Shown: one piece after another, positions 7,936 through 14,153 of the stretch | Numbering within the stretch: the first letter of the stretch is position 1 | How the letters are laid out: every line of letters begins with the position of its first letter | DNA from: Methylococcaceae bacterium UBA4132 | GTDB lineage: Bacteria > Pseudomonadota > Gammaproteobacteria > Methylococcales > Methylomonadaceae | DNA length: 14,206 nt | NCBI GenBank assembly: GCA_002380945.1 | Contig: DFWO01000038.1 | Location: forward strand, 1-14,206 | Direction of reading: 5' to 3' | Made by a program: the position numbers and the translations under genes | Notes under the pieces: generated by a model | Database searches by the model: none | What the model saw: the letters and a program-made list of their open reading frames with translations, nothing else | Told to the model about the DNA's origin: nothing

Positions 7936-8006
7936 GCGAGTCGATATTATGCTGATAGGACTTTGTATTACTCCTACGCCCCCTGAGTTTTTAATATTCA
8001 ATCTAA

Positions 8007-9383
8007 ATGCCATTATCCAAACCCCAATACACAACACTCCCTTATTTTTCTGACAGTGCCGCGCTGTTTTCGTGCGTGGCTAACGAACCGTGGGCGGTGT
8101 TTCTTGATAGCGGTTATCCGCATAGTCAGCAAGGTCGTTATGATATTCTTGCCGCTGAGCCTGTCTGCACCTTGGTGACTCATGGCGAGCTGACGGAGAT
8201 TAATCAACGCGGCGTAATGACGCACTCAACAGCTAATCCGTTTGATTTGGTTAAACAACAGCTACTTGCTTTCGATATTCATGAAGCGTCTGATTTGCCG
8301 TTTAATGGCGGCGCTATCGGTTATTTTTCTTATGATTTAGCGCGGCGTTTAGAAAACCTGCCCGTCGTGGCGGAAGATGCAGAAGGCATTGCTGAAATGG
8401 CGGTGGGCATTTATGCGTGGGCGGTGATTGTTGACCATGCAGAGCAGCACACGGTGTTGGTTGGTCATCAAATTGATGCGGCAAAATGGCAGGCGTTAAT
8501 CGTTCAGTTTAGCCAATTACCACCCGCGCCACAAGATAATGCGCCGTTTCAAGTCACTAGCTCTGTGCAGTCGAATATGGATAAATCGCGTTATAGCAAG
8601 GCGTTTGCGCGTATTAAGCATTATTTGAAAGAAGGCGATTGTTATCAGGTCAATTTAACGCAGCGGTTTTCGGCACGTTGTTTGGGTAATCCGTGGACGG
8701 CTTATCAAACGTTGCGCGAGTTAAACGCCGCGCCATTTAGTGCGTATTTTAATTTGCCCAACGTACAGATTTTAAGTTCGTCGCCTGAACGCTTTTTACG
8801 GCTTGCTAATGGGATTGTGGAAACTAAGCCGATTAAAGGTACACGCCCGCGTAAATTGGATACAACGGAAGATTTAGAACAAATTCAACAGTTAATTTCT
8901 AGCAAAAAAGACCGCGCTGAAAACGTGATGATTGTCGATTTGTTGCGTAACGATATAAGTAAAACCTGTAGTCAGGTCAAAGTGCCTGTCATTTTTGATG
9001 TCGAAACATACACGACCGTGCATCATTTGGTCAGTACGGTGACGGGGGTGTTAAATCCTAATCAACACGCATTGGATGTGCTGAAAAGTTGTTTTCCTGG
9101 TGGTTCAATCACAGGCGCACCGAAAATCCGCGCAATGGAAATTATCGAAGAAATTGAACCGCATCGGCGCGGGATTTATTGCGGGTCTATTGGTTATATT
9201 GGTTTTAATGGCAATATGGATACCAATATTGCTATCAGAACCTTGGTTTATTCCAATCATACTATTCGCTTTTGGGCGGGTGGCGGTATTGTTAATGATT
9301 CAGTGCTGGATGAGGAGTATCAAGAATGTTTTGATAAAGCCGCCGCGCTATTGAATTTATTGAAGCAATTTACGCTGTCATGA
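8007..9383 (+). CDS. pabB: Aminodeoxychorismate synthase component I
   Basis: This 458-aa enzyme of the chorismate-utilising family converts chorismate plus glutamine-derived ammonia to 4-amino-4-deoxychorismate, the first step to p-aminobenzoate. PIKGTRPR at 275-282 carries the PabB-type catalytic Lys277 (anthranilate synthases have Ala there). Other family blocks are YFNLPN, SSSPERFL, DRAENVMIVDLLRND, CFPGGSITGAPKIRAMEII and the GGGIVNDSVLDEEYQE end. No glutaminase domain is fused, so a separate PabA is expected elsewhere. The start at 8007 has no good RBS and lies 71 nt after the methylase; the N-terminal family region is complete from here. The 3' end overlaps the kinase gene by 4 nt. In methylotrophs pABA feeds tetrahydromethanopterin as well as folate. 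Confidence 0.93.
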   Translation: MPLSKPQYTTLPYFSDSAALFSCVANEPWAVFLDSGYPHSQQGRYDILAAEPVCTLVTHGELTEINQRGVMTHSTANPFDLVKQQLLAFDIHEASDLPFNGGAIGYFSYDLARRLENLPVVAEDAEGIAEMAVGIYAWAVIVDHAEQHTVLVGHQIDAAKWQALIVQFSQLPPAPQDNAPFQVTSSVQSNMDKSRYSKAFARIKHYLKEGDCYQVNLTQRFSARCLGNPWTAYQTLRELNAAPFSAYFNLPNVQILSSSPERFLRLANGIVETKPIKGTRPRKLDTTEDLEQIQQLISSKKDRAENVMIVDLLRNDISKTCSQVKVPVIFDVETYTTVHHLVSTVTGVLNPNQHALDVLKSCFPGGSITGAPKIRAMEIIEEIEPHRRGIYCGSIGYIGFNGNMDTNIAIRTLVYSNHTIRFWAGGGIVNDSVLDEEYQECFDKAAALLNLLKQFTLS

Positions 9384-9928
9384 TTGTTATCAAATTGGGC
9401 GGCAGTTTAATGGCGGCGAATACCTTGCTTGATTGCCTTAACCGTATAGAGCAACAGTATCAAGGTCAGGCTGTAGTTATCGTGGCGGGTGGTGGTGCGT
9501 TTGCGGAGCAAGTTAGAATCGCTCAGCAAATCTGGCAGTTTGATGATTACATGGCTCATGCAATGGCGATTTTAGCCATGCAACAAACAGCGTGGTTAGT
9601 GAAGGGCTTGAAGGCGGATTTTGAGCTGGTACATTCAGTTCATGCGATTCAACAAAGACTACCAAAAATGATGATTTGGTTGCCGAATCTGAATGAATTG
9701 AATCATGCAGGAGTTCCTGCAACGTGGGATATAAGCTCTGATAGTCTTGCCGCGTGGTTAGCTAACACCTTGTTAGCGGATGAATTGATTGTGCTTAAAT
9801 CAGCGGTGATTGATGCAACGCTTAGCTTGCAGCAATTGAGCGAACAAGGCGTTATTGATAAGGCGTTTTGTCAATTTGTGGCAAACAGCACGTTTACTAT
9901 CCGCATTATTAATCAACAAAATCTCTGA
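9380..9928 (+). CDS. Small amino acid kinase family protein, probable methanofuran-pathway (MfnE-like) kinase
   Basis: This 182-aa protein has the amino-acid-kinase fold markers: IVIKLGGSL at the N-terminus (phosphate-binding Lys), VIVAGGGAFAEQVR in the second glycine loop, WDISSDSLAAWLA (the Asp/Ser cluster near the active site) and ELIVLKSA. It is shorter than glutamate or aspartate kinases (~260 aa or more). Such short forms are known from methylotrophs and methanogens, where MfnE phosphorylates the aminomethylfuran phosphate precursor of methanofuran. The start ATG overlaps the pabB stop (ATGA), so the two are translationally coupled. That coupling supports a role in C1-carrier cofactor synthesis. 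The exact substrate here is inferred from family and context, not from a diagnostic motif. The gene ends 6 nt before a strong palindrome. Confidence 0.75.
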   Translation: MIVIKLGGSLMAANTLLDCLNRIEQQYQGQAVVIVAGGGAFAEQVRIAQQIWQFDDYMAHAMAILAMQQTAWLVKGLKADFELVHSVHAIQQRLPKMMIWLPNLNELNHAGVPATWDISSDSLAAWLANTLLADELIVLKSAVIDATLSLQQLSEQGVIDKAFCQFVANSTFTIRIINQQNL

Positions 9929-9934
9929 TATATA

Positions 9935-9969
9935 TAGACCTTTCAGGTTTTAAAAACCTGAAAGGTCTA
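9935..9969. repeat. Palindromic intergenic repeat, copy 2, probable bidirectional terminator
   Basis: This is a perfect 17-bp inverted repeat (TAGACCTTTCAGGTTTT and its reverse complement) around a single central A at 9952. It shares the AGGTTTTAAAAACCT core with 4184-4216. It sits between convergent genes, 6 nt after the kinase stop and 9 nt before the htpG stop codon, so it is well placed to end transcription from both sides. The A/T-rich arms supply U-runs on either strand. Confidence 0.8.
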
Positions 9970-9978
9970 TTTGTACAA

Positions 9979-11922
9979 TTAGTTCAACAAACCTTGTAAC
10001 AAGCCATTCAGTTTATGGACAAATGCGGCTGGATCATCCAACTGTCCGCCTTCGCTTAAAATCGCTTGATCAAACAAAATCTGCGTTAAATCGGCAAAAC
10101 GGCTGTCGTCCTGCTCGTTTTTCATGCGTTCAACTAAAGCATGGTGTGGGTTGATTTCAAAAACAGGTTTTCGGCCCATACCCATGCCCATCATTTGCCC
10201 TGCATCTTTCATGATGCGTTCCATGTTCAAACTCATGCCATACACATCGGCAACCAAACAGGCAGGGGATTCGGTTAAGCGGTGACTTAAACGCACATCA
10301 CTGACTTTATCGCCTAATACGTCTTTGATTTGAGTTATCACCGTTTCAAAATCTTTATTCACTTCTTCTTGTTTGCTGGCTTCTTCTTCATCGGCTAACG
10401 CGCCTAAATTCAAATCGCCTTTAGCAACTGATTGTAAATGTTTGCCATCGAATTCATCGAGATTAGACACCAGCCATTCATCAATACGATCCGACAATAG
10501 TAAAACTTCAATGTCTTTTTTGCGGAAGATTTCTAAATGCGGGCTGTTTTTTGCCGCTGCGAAACTGTCAGCCGTCACATAATAAATGTGTTCTTGCCCT
10601 TCTTTCATACGGCTAACGTAATCTTCTAGCGTCACATCTTGCTTGTCAGTATCGTTATGTGTGGAAGCAAAGCGGATTAATTTAGCCACGCGCTCTTTGT
10701 TAGCGTGGTCTTCAATCGGACCTTCTTTAATCACCGCGCCAAACTGCGCCCAGAAAGTCTCGTAAGTTTCAGGTGAATTTTTCGCCAGTTGTTCCAGCAT
10801 ACTTAATACTTTCTTCACCGCGCCTGATTTGATATTGCTGATTTGTTTGCTTTGTTGCAAAATTTCCCGCGATACATTCAGCGGCAAGGAATCGGCATCA
10901 ATTACACCGCGAATAAAACGTAAATAACGTGGCATTAACTGCTCAGCATCATCAGTAATAAACACTTTACGGACATACAATTTAACGCCATGTTTCGCGT
11001 CTCTATCCCATAAATCAAACGGTGCGCGGGCTGGTACATACAGCAACAGCGTATATTCGTTGGTGCCTTCGACTTTGCTGTGAATGTGCGTTAATGGGTC
11101 TTGAAAATCGTGGGCAACGTGTTTGTAGAATTGTTTGTAATCGTCTTCTGAAATGTCTTGACGGGCTTTCGTCCATAACGCGGCTGCACTGTTGACAGTT
11201 TCTTCAACAATTTCAGGAACTGGTTTTTCTTTTTCTTCGCCTTCTTCACTGTCAGCGTCATAAGCAGGCGTGACTTCTTTATCCATCACGATAGGTAAAG
11301 AAATATGATCAGAGAATTTACGCACGATAGCACGAATGCGATAGCCGTCTAAAAATTCAGATTCTGCTTCTTTTAAATGCAGCACAATTTCCGTACCACG
11401 ACCCGCTTTTTCAACGGTTTCAATGCTGTAATCACCTTCGCCAGCCGATTCCCAGCGCACGCCTTGGCTTTTATCTGCACCCGCTTTGCGTGTGGTCAAT
11501 GTGACTTTATCGGCAACAATAAACGCCGAATAAAAACCTACCCCAAACTGACCAATTAACTCGCTGTCTTTGGCTTGCTCACCTGTCAATGCTTCAAAAA
11601 ATTGCTTAGTACCTGATTTTGCAATCGTGCCGATATGCTCTTGTACTTCGTCTCTTGTCATACCAATACCGTTATCGGTAATGGTGATGGTACGTTTATC
11701 TTTATCAAAGTCGATACGAATTTTTAACTCGCTATCGCCTTCATACAAGCCATCGTTAGACAGTGCTTCAAAACGCAATTTATCAGCCGCATCCGAGGCA
11801 TTAGAAATTAATTCGCGTAAAAAGATTTCCTTGTTGCTGTACAAGGAATGAATCATCAAATGTAACAGGTGTTTTACTTCAGTTTGAAAGCCTAAGGTTT
11901 GTTTTTGTGCTTCAACGGTCAT
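9979..11922 (-). CDS. htpG: Molecular chaperone HtpG (Hsp90)
   Basis: This 647-aa protein is full length for bacterial Hsp90. The N-terminal GHKL ATPase domain has Glu37 and Asn41 in the helix EIFLRELISNASDAADKLR, plus DNGIGMT and GQFGVGFYSAF. The middle domain has the catalytic-loop region LPLNVSREILQQ (Arg contact to ATP gamma-phosphate). The C-terminal dimerisation domain ends GLLQGLLN. A charged acidic linker (EEGEEKEKPVPE) joins the first two domains. It is a cytoplasmic ATP-dependent folding chaperone. The RBS AGGA lies ~7 nt before the ATG. A textbook heat-shock promoter lies 35 nt upstream (11957-11982). The gene is convergent with pabB/kinase and divergent from the intron-bearing tRNA gene. 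Confidence 0.98.
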   Translation of the reverse strand: MTVEAQKQTLGFQTEVKHLLHLMIHSLYSNKEIFLRELISNASDAADKLRFEALSNDGLYEGDSELKIRIDFDKDKRTITITDNGIGMTRDEVQEHIGTIAKSGTKQFFEALTGEQAKDSELIGQFGVGFYSAFIVADKVTLTTRKAGADKSQGVRWESAGEGDYSIETVEKAGRGTEIVLHLKEAESEFLDGYRIRAIVRKFSDHISLPIVMDKEVTPAYDADSEEGEEKEKPVPEIVEETVNSAAALWTKARQDISEDDYKQFYKHVAHDFQDPLTHIHSKVEGTNEYTLLLYVPARAPFDLWDRDAKHGVKLYVRKVFITDDAEQLMPRYLRFIRGVIDADSLPLNVSREILQQSKQISNIKSGAVKKVLSMLEQLAKNSPETYETFWAQFGAVIKEGPIEDHANKERVAKLIRFASTHNDTDKQDVTLEDYVSRMKEGQEHIYYVTADSFAAAKNSPHLEIFRKKDIEVLLLSDRIDEWLVSNLDEFDGKHLQSVAKGDLNLGALADEEEASKQEEVNKDFETVITQIKDVLGDKVSDVRLSHRLTESPACLVADVYGMSLNMERIMKDAGQMMGMGMGRKPVFEINPHHALVERMKNEQDDSRFADLTQILFDQAILSEGGQLDDPAAFVHKLNGLLQGLLN

Positions 11923-11956
11923 TTTATAATCCTATGATTGTTTGAGTAACCACTGT

Positions 11957-11982
11957 ATGGGGGCGCGTTGATTTTTTTCAAG
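11957..11982 (-). promoter_or_regulatory. Sigma-32 heat-shock promoter of htpG
   Basis: On the minus strand the sequence reads CTTGAAA (11982-11976), 13 nt, then CCCCAT (11962-11957). This matches the RpoH consensus (CTTGAA, 13-15 nt, CCCCAT) essentially perfectly. The -10 box is 34 nt upstream of the htpG ATG, leaving a short leader. Confidence 0.85.
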
Positions 11983-12058
11983 GCTGGTATTGTGCTGGCA
12001 ACTGACTTAAAATGACTACGTTGGGGATGTTAGCTCAGTTGGTAGAGCAGTGGACTCT

Positions 12059-12766
12059 TAACAAAAATAGGAGCGTTCATTGGGAACAATGAACTGAAAA
12101 TGCAGCTGTATGCTGGAAACCCCTGAGAGCTTCAACTACGTCATTCAGCGTAAAAATGTTGAAGATTGGGCAATCAGCAGGCAACTCTTAACAAAGTTTC
12201 AGGATTATTAGTTTATTACAATGGTGGAATGCAGTTGTGGTGATGAATAATCCAAATAAAAAAGGAACTTTGGGAGAAATAGCGGTTTACAAAGAACTTT
12301 TAAAACTGGGTGTTGATGTTTTTGTAGAGTTAGGCGACGATTCAAAAGTTGATTTGGTTGTGCTAGATGAAAATTATGTTTGTTATAAGATTCAAATAAA
12401 AGCGACTTATTCAAAAAATGAAATAGTTGAAGTTTATTCTACAAAAAGCTGTCTTAATCCGAAATACAATTCAATGTATCGAATTGAACAAATTGATGTT
12501 TTTGCGATTTATGTGATTGACAAAGATATTGTTTTTTACATATCAGCAAAAGAAATTCTTAACAACGCTAAAAGCTCTAAATTCAGATTGATGCCAAGCA
12601 AAAATGGACAACAATTGAATGTTCGTTATGTGAAAGATTATTTGGATTTTAAGAAAGCCCTCAGAGACTTAACGCCGCACACCCAAACCGTTCATACGGC
12701 GGGTGATGAGAAAGTCCAGACTACAACGCCAAATATCAGCGGTTAGTGAAAGCTAAAGTAGTAAAG
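12059..12766 (+). mobile_element. Group I intron in tRNA-Lys(CUU), 708 nt, with homing-endonuclease gene
   Basis: P1 pairs exon/intron CTCTTA (12055-12060) with TAGGAG (12068-12073) around ACAAAAA, placing the conserved U-G wobble (U58 with G70) at the 5' splice site. P2 is a perfect 8-bp hairpin, 12075-12082/12087-12094, with a GGAA tetraloop. P5 pairs CTTCAAC (12130-12136) with GTTGAAG (12158-12164). P7 pairs GACT (12666-12669) with AGTC (12713-12716), plus G12664-C12717 around a bulged A. P8 pairs CACCC (12680-12684) with GGGTG (12701-12705), enclosing CCGT/ACGG. P3 is probably TGCAGC (12101-12106) with GCCGCA (12674-12679), one mismatch. P9 is TTAGT-GAAA-GCTAA (12743-12756). The intron ends in G12766 (omega-G). 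The conserved blocks resemble the cyanobacterial tRNA-Leu and Azoarcus tRNA-Ile introns (subgroup IC3). The endonuclease gene occupies the P6 region. The structure was folded by eye. Confidence 0.9.
12237..12746 (+). CDS. Intron-encoded PD-(D/E)XK homing endonuclease, I-Ssp6803I-like
   Basis: This frame of ~169 aa lies wholly within the group I intron. Numbered from ATG 12243, the PD-(D/E)XK core is GEIAV (Glu12), KVDLVV (Asp37) and QIKAT (Gln51, Lys53). It matches the E-D-QxK arrangement of I-Ssp6803I, the enzyme of the Synechocystis tRNA-fMet intron. By analogy it should cut intronless tRNA-Lys(CUU) genes at the anticodon and so promote intron homing. GTG 12237 has GGTGGA 8 nt upstream; ATG 12243 is an equally reasonable start 6 nt later. 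The gene is markedly A+T-rich compared with its surroundings. Codons after ~residue 139 translate the intron's P7, P3 and P8 strands (12661-12746), so the C-terminal tail is constrained by RNA structure. The fold is intact with no frameshift. Cleavage activity is inferred. Confidence 0.85.
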   Translation: MVMNNPNKKGTLGEIAVYKELLKLGVDVFVELGDDSKVDLVVLDENYVCYKIQIKATYSKNEIVEVYSTKSCLNPKYNSMYRIEQIDVFAIYVIDKDIVFYISAKEILNNAKSSKFRLMPSKNGQQLNVRYVKDYLDFKKALRDLTPHTQTVHTAGDEKVQTTTPNISG

Positions 12767-12816
12767 TAATCCATGGGTCGAGAGTTCGAGCCTCTCACGT
12801 CCCACCAAACAAAATA

Positions 12817-12849
12817 AAAGGGCTTAGGTGTAAACCTAAGCCCTTTTTT
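12817..12849 (+). terminator. Intrinsic terminator of the tRNA-Lys unit
   Basis: A 13-bp perfect stem, AAAGGGCTTAGGT (12817-12829) with ACCTAAGCCCTTT (12834-12846), has the GTAA loop and runs into further T residues to 12849. It starts 9 nt after the tRNA CCA end. Confidence 0.9.
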
Positions 12850-13021
12850 ATTGCCTGTTAGCGATTGAAAACTTCCACCGCTTTTGACACAACGTGTAGC
12901 GTGTTTTGTTGTTGCACAAATATTATCAATAGTCAGCACAACGGCTGTGTTTATTGAAAAACCGATGAATAATAAAGCGATAATTAATTATGACTGATCT
13001 AAATAGTCTACGCGTTAAAAA

Positions 13022-13049
13022 TTGACTTTAATGCCCCTAAAAGTAGAAT
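13022..13049 (+). promoter_or_regulatory. Sigma-70 promoter for malyl-CoA lyase
   Basis: TTGACT (13022-13027) and TAGAAT (13044-13049) are separated by 16 nt, about 64 nt upstream of the lyase ATG. No other pair this good was seen in the 263-nt gap 12850-13112, which otherwise holds no gene that I can support. Confidence 0.55.
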
Positions 13050-13066
13050 GAGCGGTTTATTTGTCT

Positions 13067-13086
13067 CCAGCAGCCGCTGGATTTTT
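13067..13086 (+). promoter_or_regulatory. Leader hairpin with T-run, possible attenuator of malyl-CoA lyase
   Basis: CCAGC (13067-13071) pairs with GCTGG (13076-13080) around AGCC and is followed by ATTTTT. It lies between the predicted promoter and the RBS (AGAGGA, 13098-13103). A 5-bp stem is short for a terminator, so an attenuation role is only possible. Confidence 0.3.
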
Positions 13087-13112
13087 ATTGAGTACACAGA
13101 GGAAAACACTGA

Positions 13113-14066
13113 ATGAGCCACACTTTATATACCGCACCCGTGCAACGCGTACAACGCTGTGAATTAGCCGTCCCTGGTTCAAACCCTGATATGTTTGAAA
13201 AAGCCCTGAACAGCGGCGTGGACTTCGTGTTTCTGGATTTGGAAGATGCCGTCGCTCCAGATGACAAATTACAAGCACGGAAAAACATTATCGAAGCCAT
13301 TAATGATTTGGACTGGAAAGGTCATGGCATTACGGTATCGGTGCGTATCAATGGCTTAGACACCCAATACATGGTGCGTGATGTGGTCGATTTAGTCGAG
13401 CAAGCGGGCAGTAAAATCGACACCATCTTAATTCCTAAAGTCGGCGTTTATTCAGACGTGTATATGGTTGAAGCCATGCTCAACCAATTGGAAATGCAAC
13501 AAGGTTTAAAAAACCGCATCGGTATTGAAGCCTTAATTGAAACCGCATTAGGTATGGCAAACGTTGAAGACATTGCTAAACAAGGTGCGTTAGGTGGACG
13601 TTTAGAAGCTCTGCATTTTGGTGTAGCAGATTATGCGGCGAGTAATCGTGCTAGAACTACCAATATTGGCGGATTAAATCCAGATTATCCAGGCGATCAG
13701 TGGCATTTTGCCATCAGCCGCATGACGGTTGCCTGTCGCGCTTATGGTCTGCGTCCGATTGATGGTCCATTCGGTGACTTTAAAGACCCTGAAGGTTATA
13801 AACTAGGTGCAAAACGCGCGGCGGCATTAGGTTGTGAAGGCAAATGGGCAATTCATCCATCACAAATCGCCTTAGCCAATGAAGTATTTACCCCTCCTGC
13901 GGCAGAAGTCGAAAAAGCCAAACGTATTTTAGTGGCGTTGCAAGAAGCCGCCGCACAAGGCAAAGGCGCGGCAGCGTTAGATGGTCGTTTGATTGATGCG
14001 GCTTCTGAGAAAATGGCGAATAATGTCGTGAGAGCGGCTGAAGCAATTGCGGCGAAGACGCGGTAA
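13113..14066 (+). CDS. mclA: L-malyl-CoA lyase (serine cycle), HpcH/HpaI-CitE superfamily
   Basis: This 317-aa protein splits malyl-CoA to glyoxylate and acetyl-CoA, the last step of the serine cycle in methylotrophs. Family landmarks in order are ELAVPGSNPDMFEKAL, FVFLDLEDAVAPDDK (metal/CoA region), VRINGLDTQYM, ILIPKVGVYSDVY, EALIETALGMANVE, HFGVADYAASNRART, ACRAYGLRPIDGPFGDF and GKWAIHPSQIALANEVFTP. They resemble MclA of Methylobacterium extorquens closely and over full length. AGAGGA is 9 nt before the ATG. It has its own promoter and no cotranscribed serine-cycle gene is visible on either side. In gammaproteobacterial methanotrophs such a lyase usually accompanies a partial serine cycle beside the RuMP pathway; that role is inferred. 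A beta-methylmalyl-CoA or citramalyl-CoA activity cannot be excluded. Confidence 0.9.
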   Translation: MSHTLYTAPVQRVQRCELAVPGSNPDMFEKALNSGVDFVFLDLEDAVAPDDKLQARKNIIEAINDLDWKGHGITVSVRINGLDTQYMVRDVVDLVEQAGSKIDTILIPKVGVYSDVYMVEAMLNQLEMQQGLKNRIGIEALIETALGMANVEDIAKQGALGGRLEALHFGVADYAASNRARTTNIGGLNPDYPGDQWHFAISRMTVACRAYGLRPIDGPFGDFKDPEGYKLGAKRAAALGCEGKWAIHPSQIALANEVFTPPAAEVEKAKRILVALQEAAAQGKGAAALDGRLIDAASEKMANNVVRAAEAIAAKTR

Positions 14067-14076
14067 TTTATATCGC

Positions 14077-14153
14077 TTCCACCGCGCTGCGTGGGAATGT
14101 CATCAAGACGCACCGCAGACGCAGTGCAACTATATTGCCACGCTAGCGTGTGG
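14077..14153. repeat. Small inverted repeats downstream of malyl-CoA lyase
   Basis: TTCCAC (14077-14082) pairs with GTGGGAA (14091-14097) with one bulged G. GACGCA occurs directly repeated at 14107-14112 and 14118-14123, and CACGCTAGCGTG (14139-14150) is a perfect 12-bp palindrome. The style (TTCCCACGC-type hairpins, more G+C-rich than the surroundings) resembles dispersed intergenic repeats of gammaproteobacteria. They may help end transcription. A consensus -35-like TTGACA at 14179-14184 may start the next unit, but the window ends before any -10 box can be judged. Confidence 0.45.

Larger units (their letters stand above)
12024..12807 (+). tRNA. tRNA-Lys(CUU), interrupted in the anticodon by a group I intron
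   Basis: The exons are 12024-12058 and 12767-12807. Joined, they give a complete 76-nt cloverleaf. The acceptor stem is GGGATGT/ACGTCCC (one U-G pair), the D-stem GCTC/GAGC, the anticodon stem GTGGA/TCCAT with loop CTCTTAA (anticodon CTT at positions 34-36), the variable loop GGGTC and the T-stem GAGAG/CTCTC with TTCGAGC. It ends with discriminator A and an encoded CCA (12805-12807). The insertion lies between U35 and U36 of the anticodon, so the tRNA is non-functional until spliced. It decodes the Lys codon AAG; a tRNA-Lys(UUU) elsewhere could also read AAG. A TAAAAT box at 12008-12013 is a likely -10 element, with no convincing -35. A terminator follows immediately. Ordinary tRNA scanners may miss this gene. 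Confidence 0.92.

Noticed and set aside
7936..8006. Promoter or terminator in the gap before pabB
   Set aside because: TAATAT at 7992-7997 has no -35 box at acceptable spacing (TTGTAT is 23 nt away), and no convincing hairpin is present, so nothing was called.
10373..11851. Plus-strand open frames (up to 93 codons) within the htpG region
   Set aside because: They are antisense shadows of a full-length htpG with consistent codon use on the minus strand.
12055..12062. Splitting the tRNA one base later (after U36), giving exon 2 as AATCCAT
   Set aside because: The intron would then end in T, not in the required G, and the 5' splice-site U would pair with A instead of forming the conserved U-G pair.
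12184..12195. Repeated junction sequence as a second tRNA fragment or a tandem tRNA remnant
   Set aside because: Only 12 nt match, with no D-arm or anticodon-stem sequence beside it. It is treated as a copy of the junction, not a tRNA.
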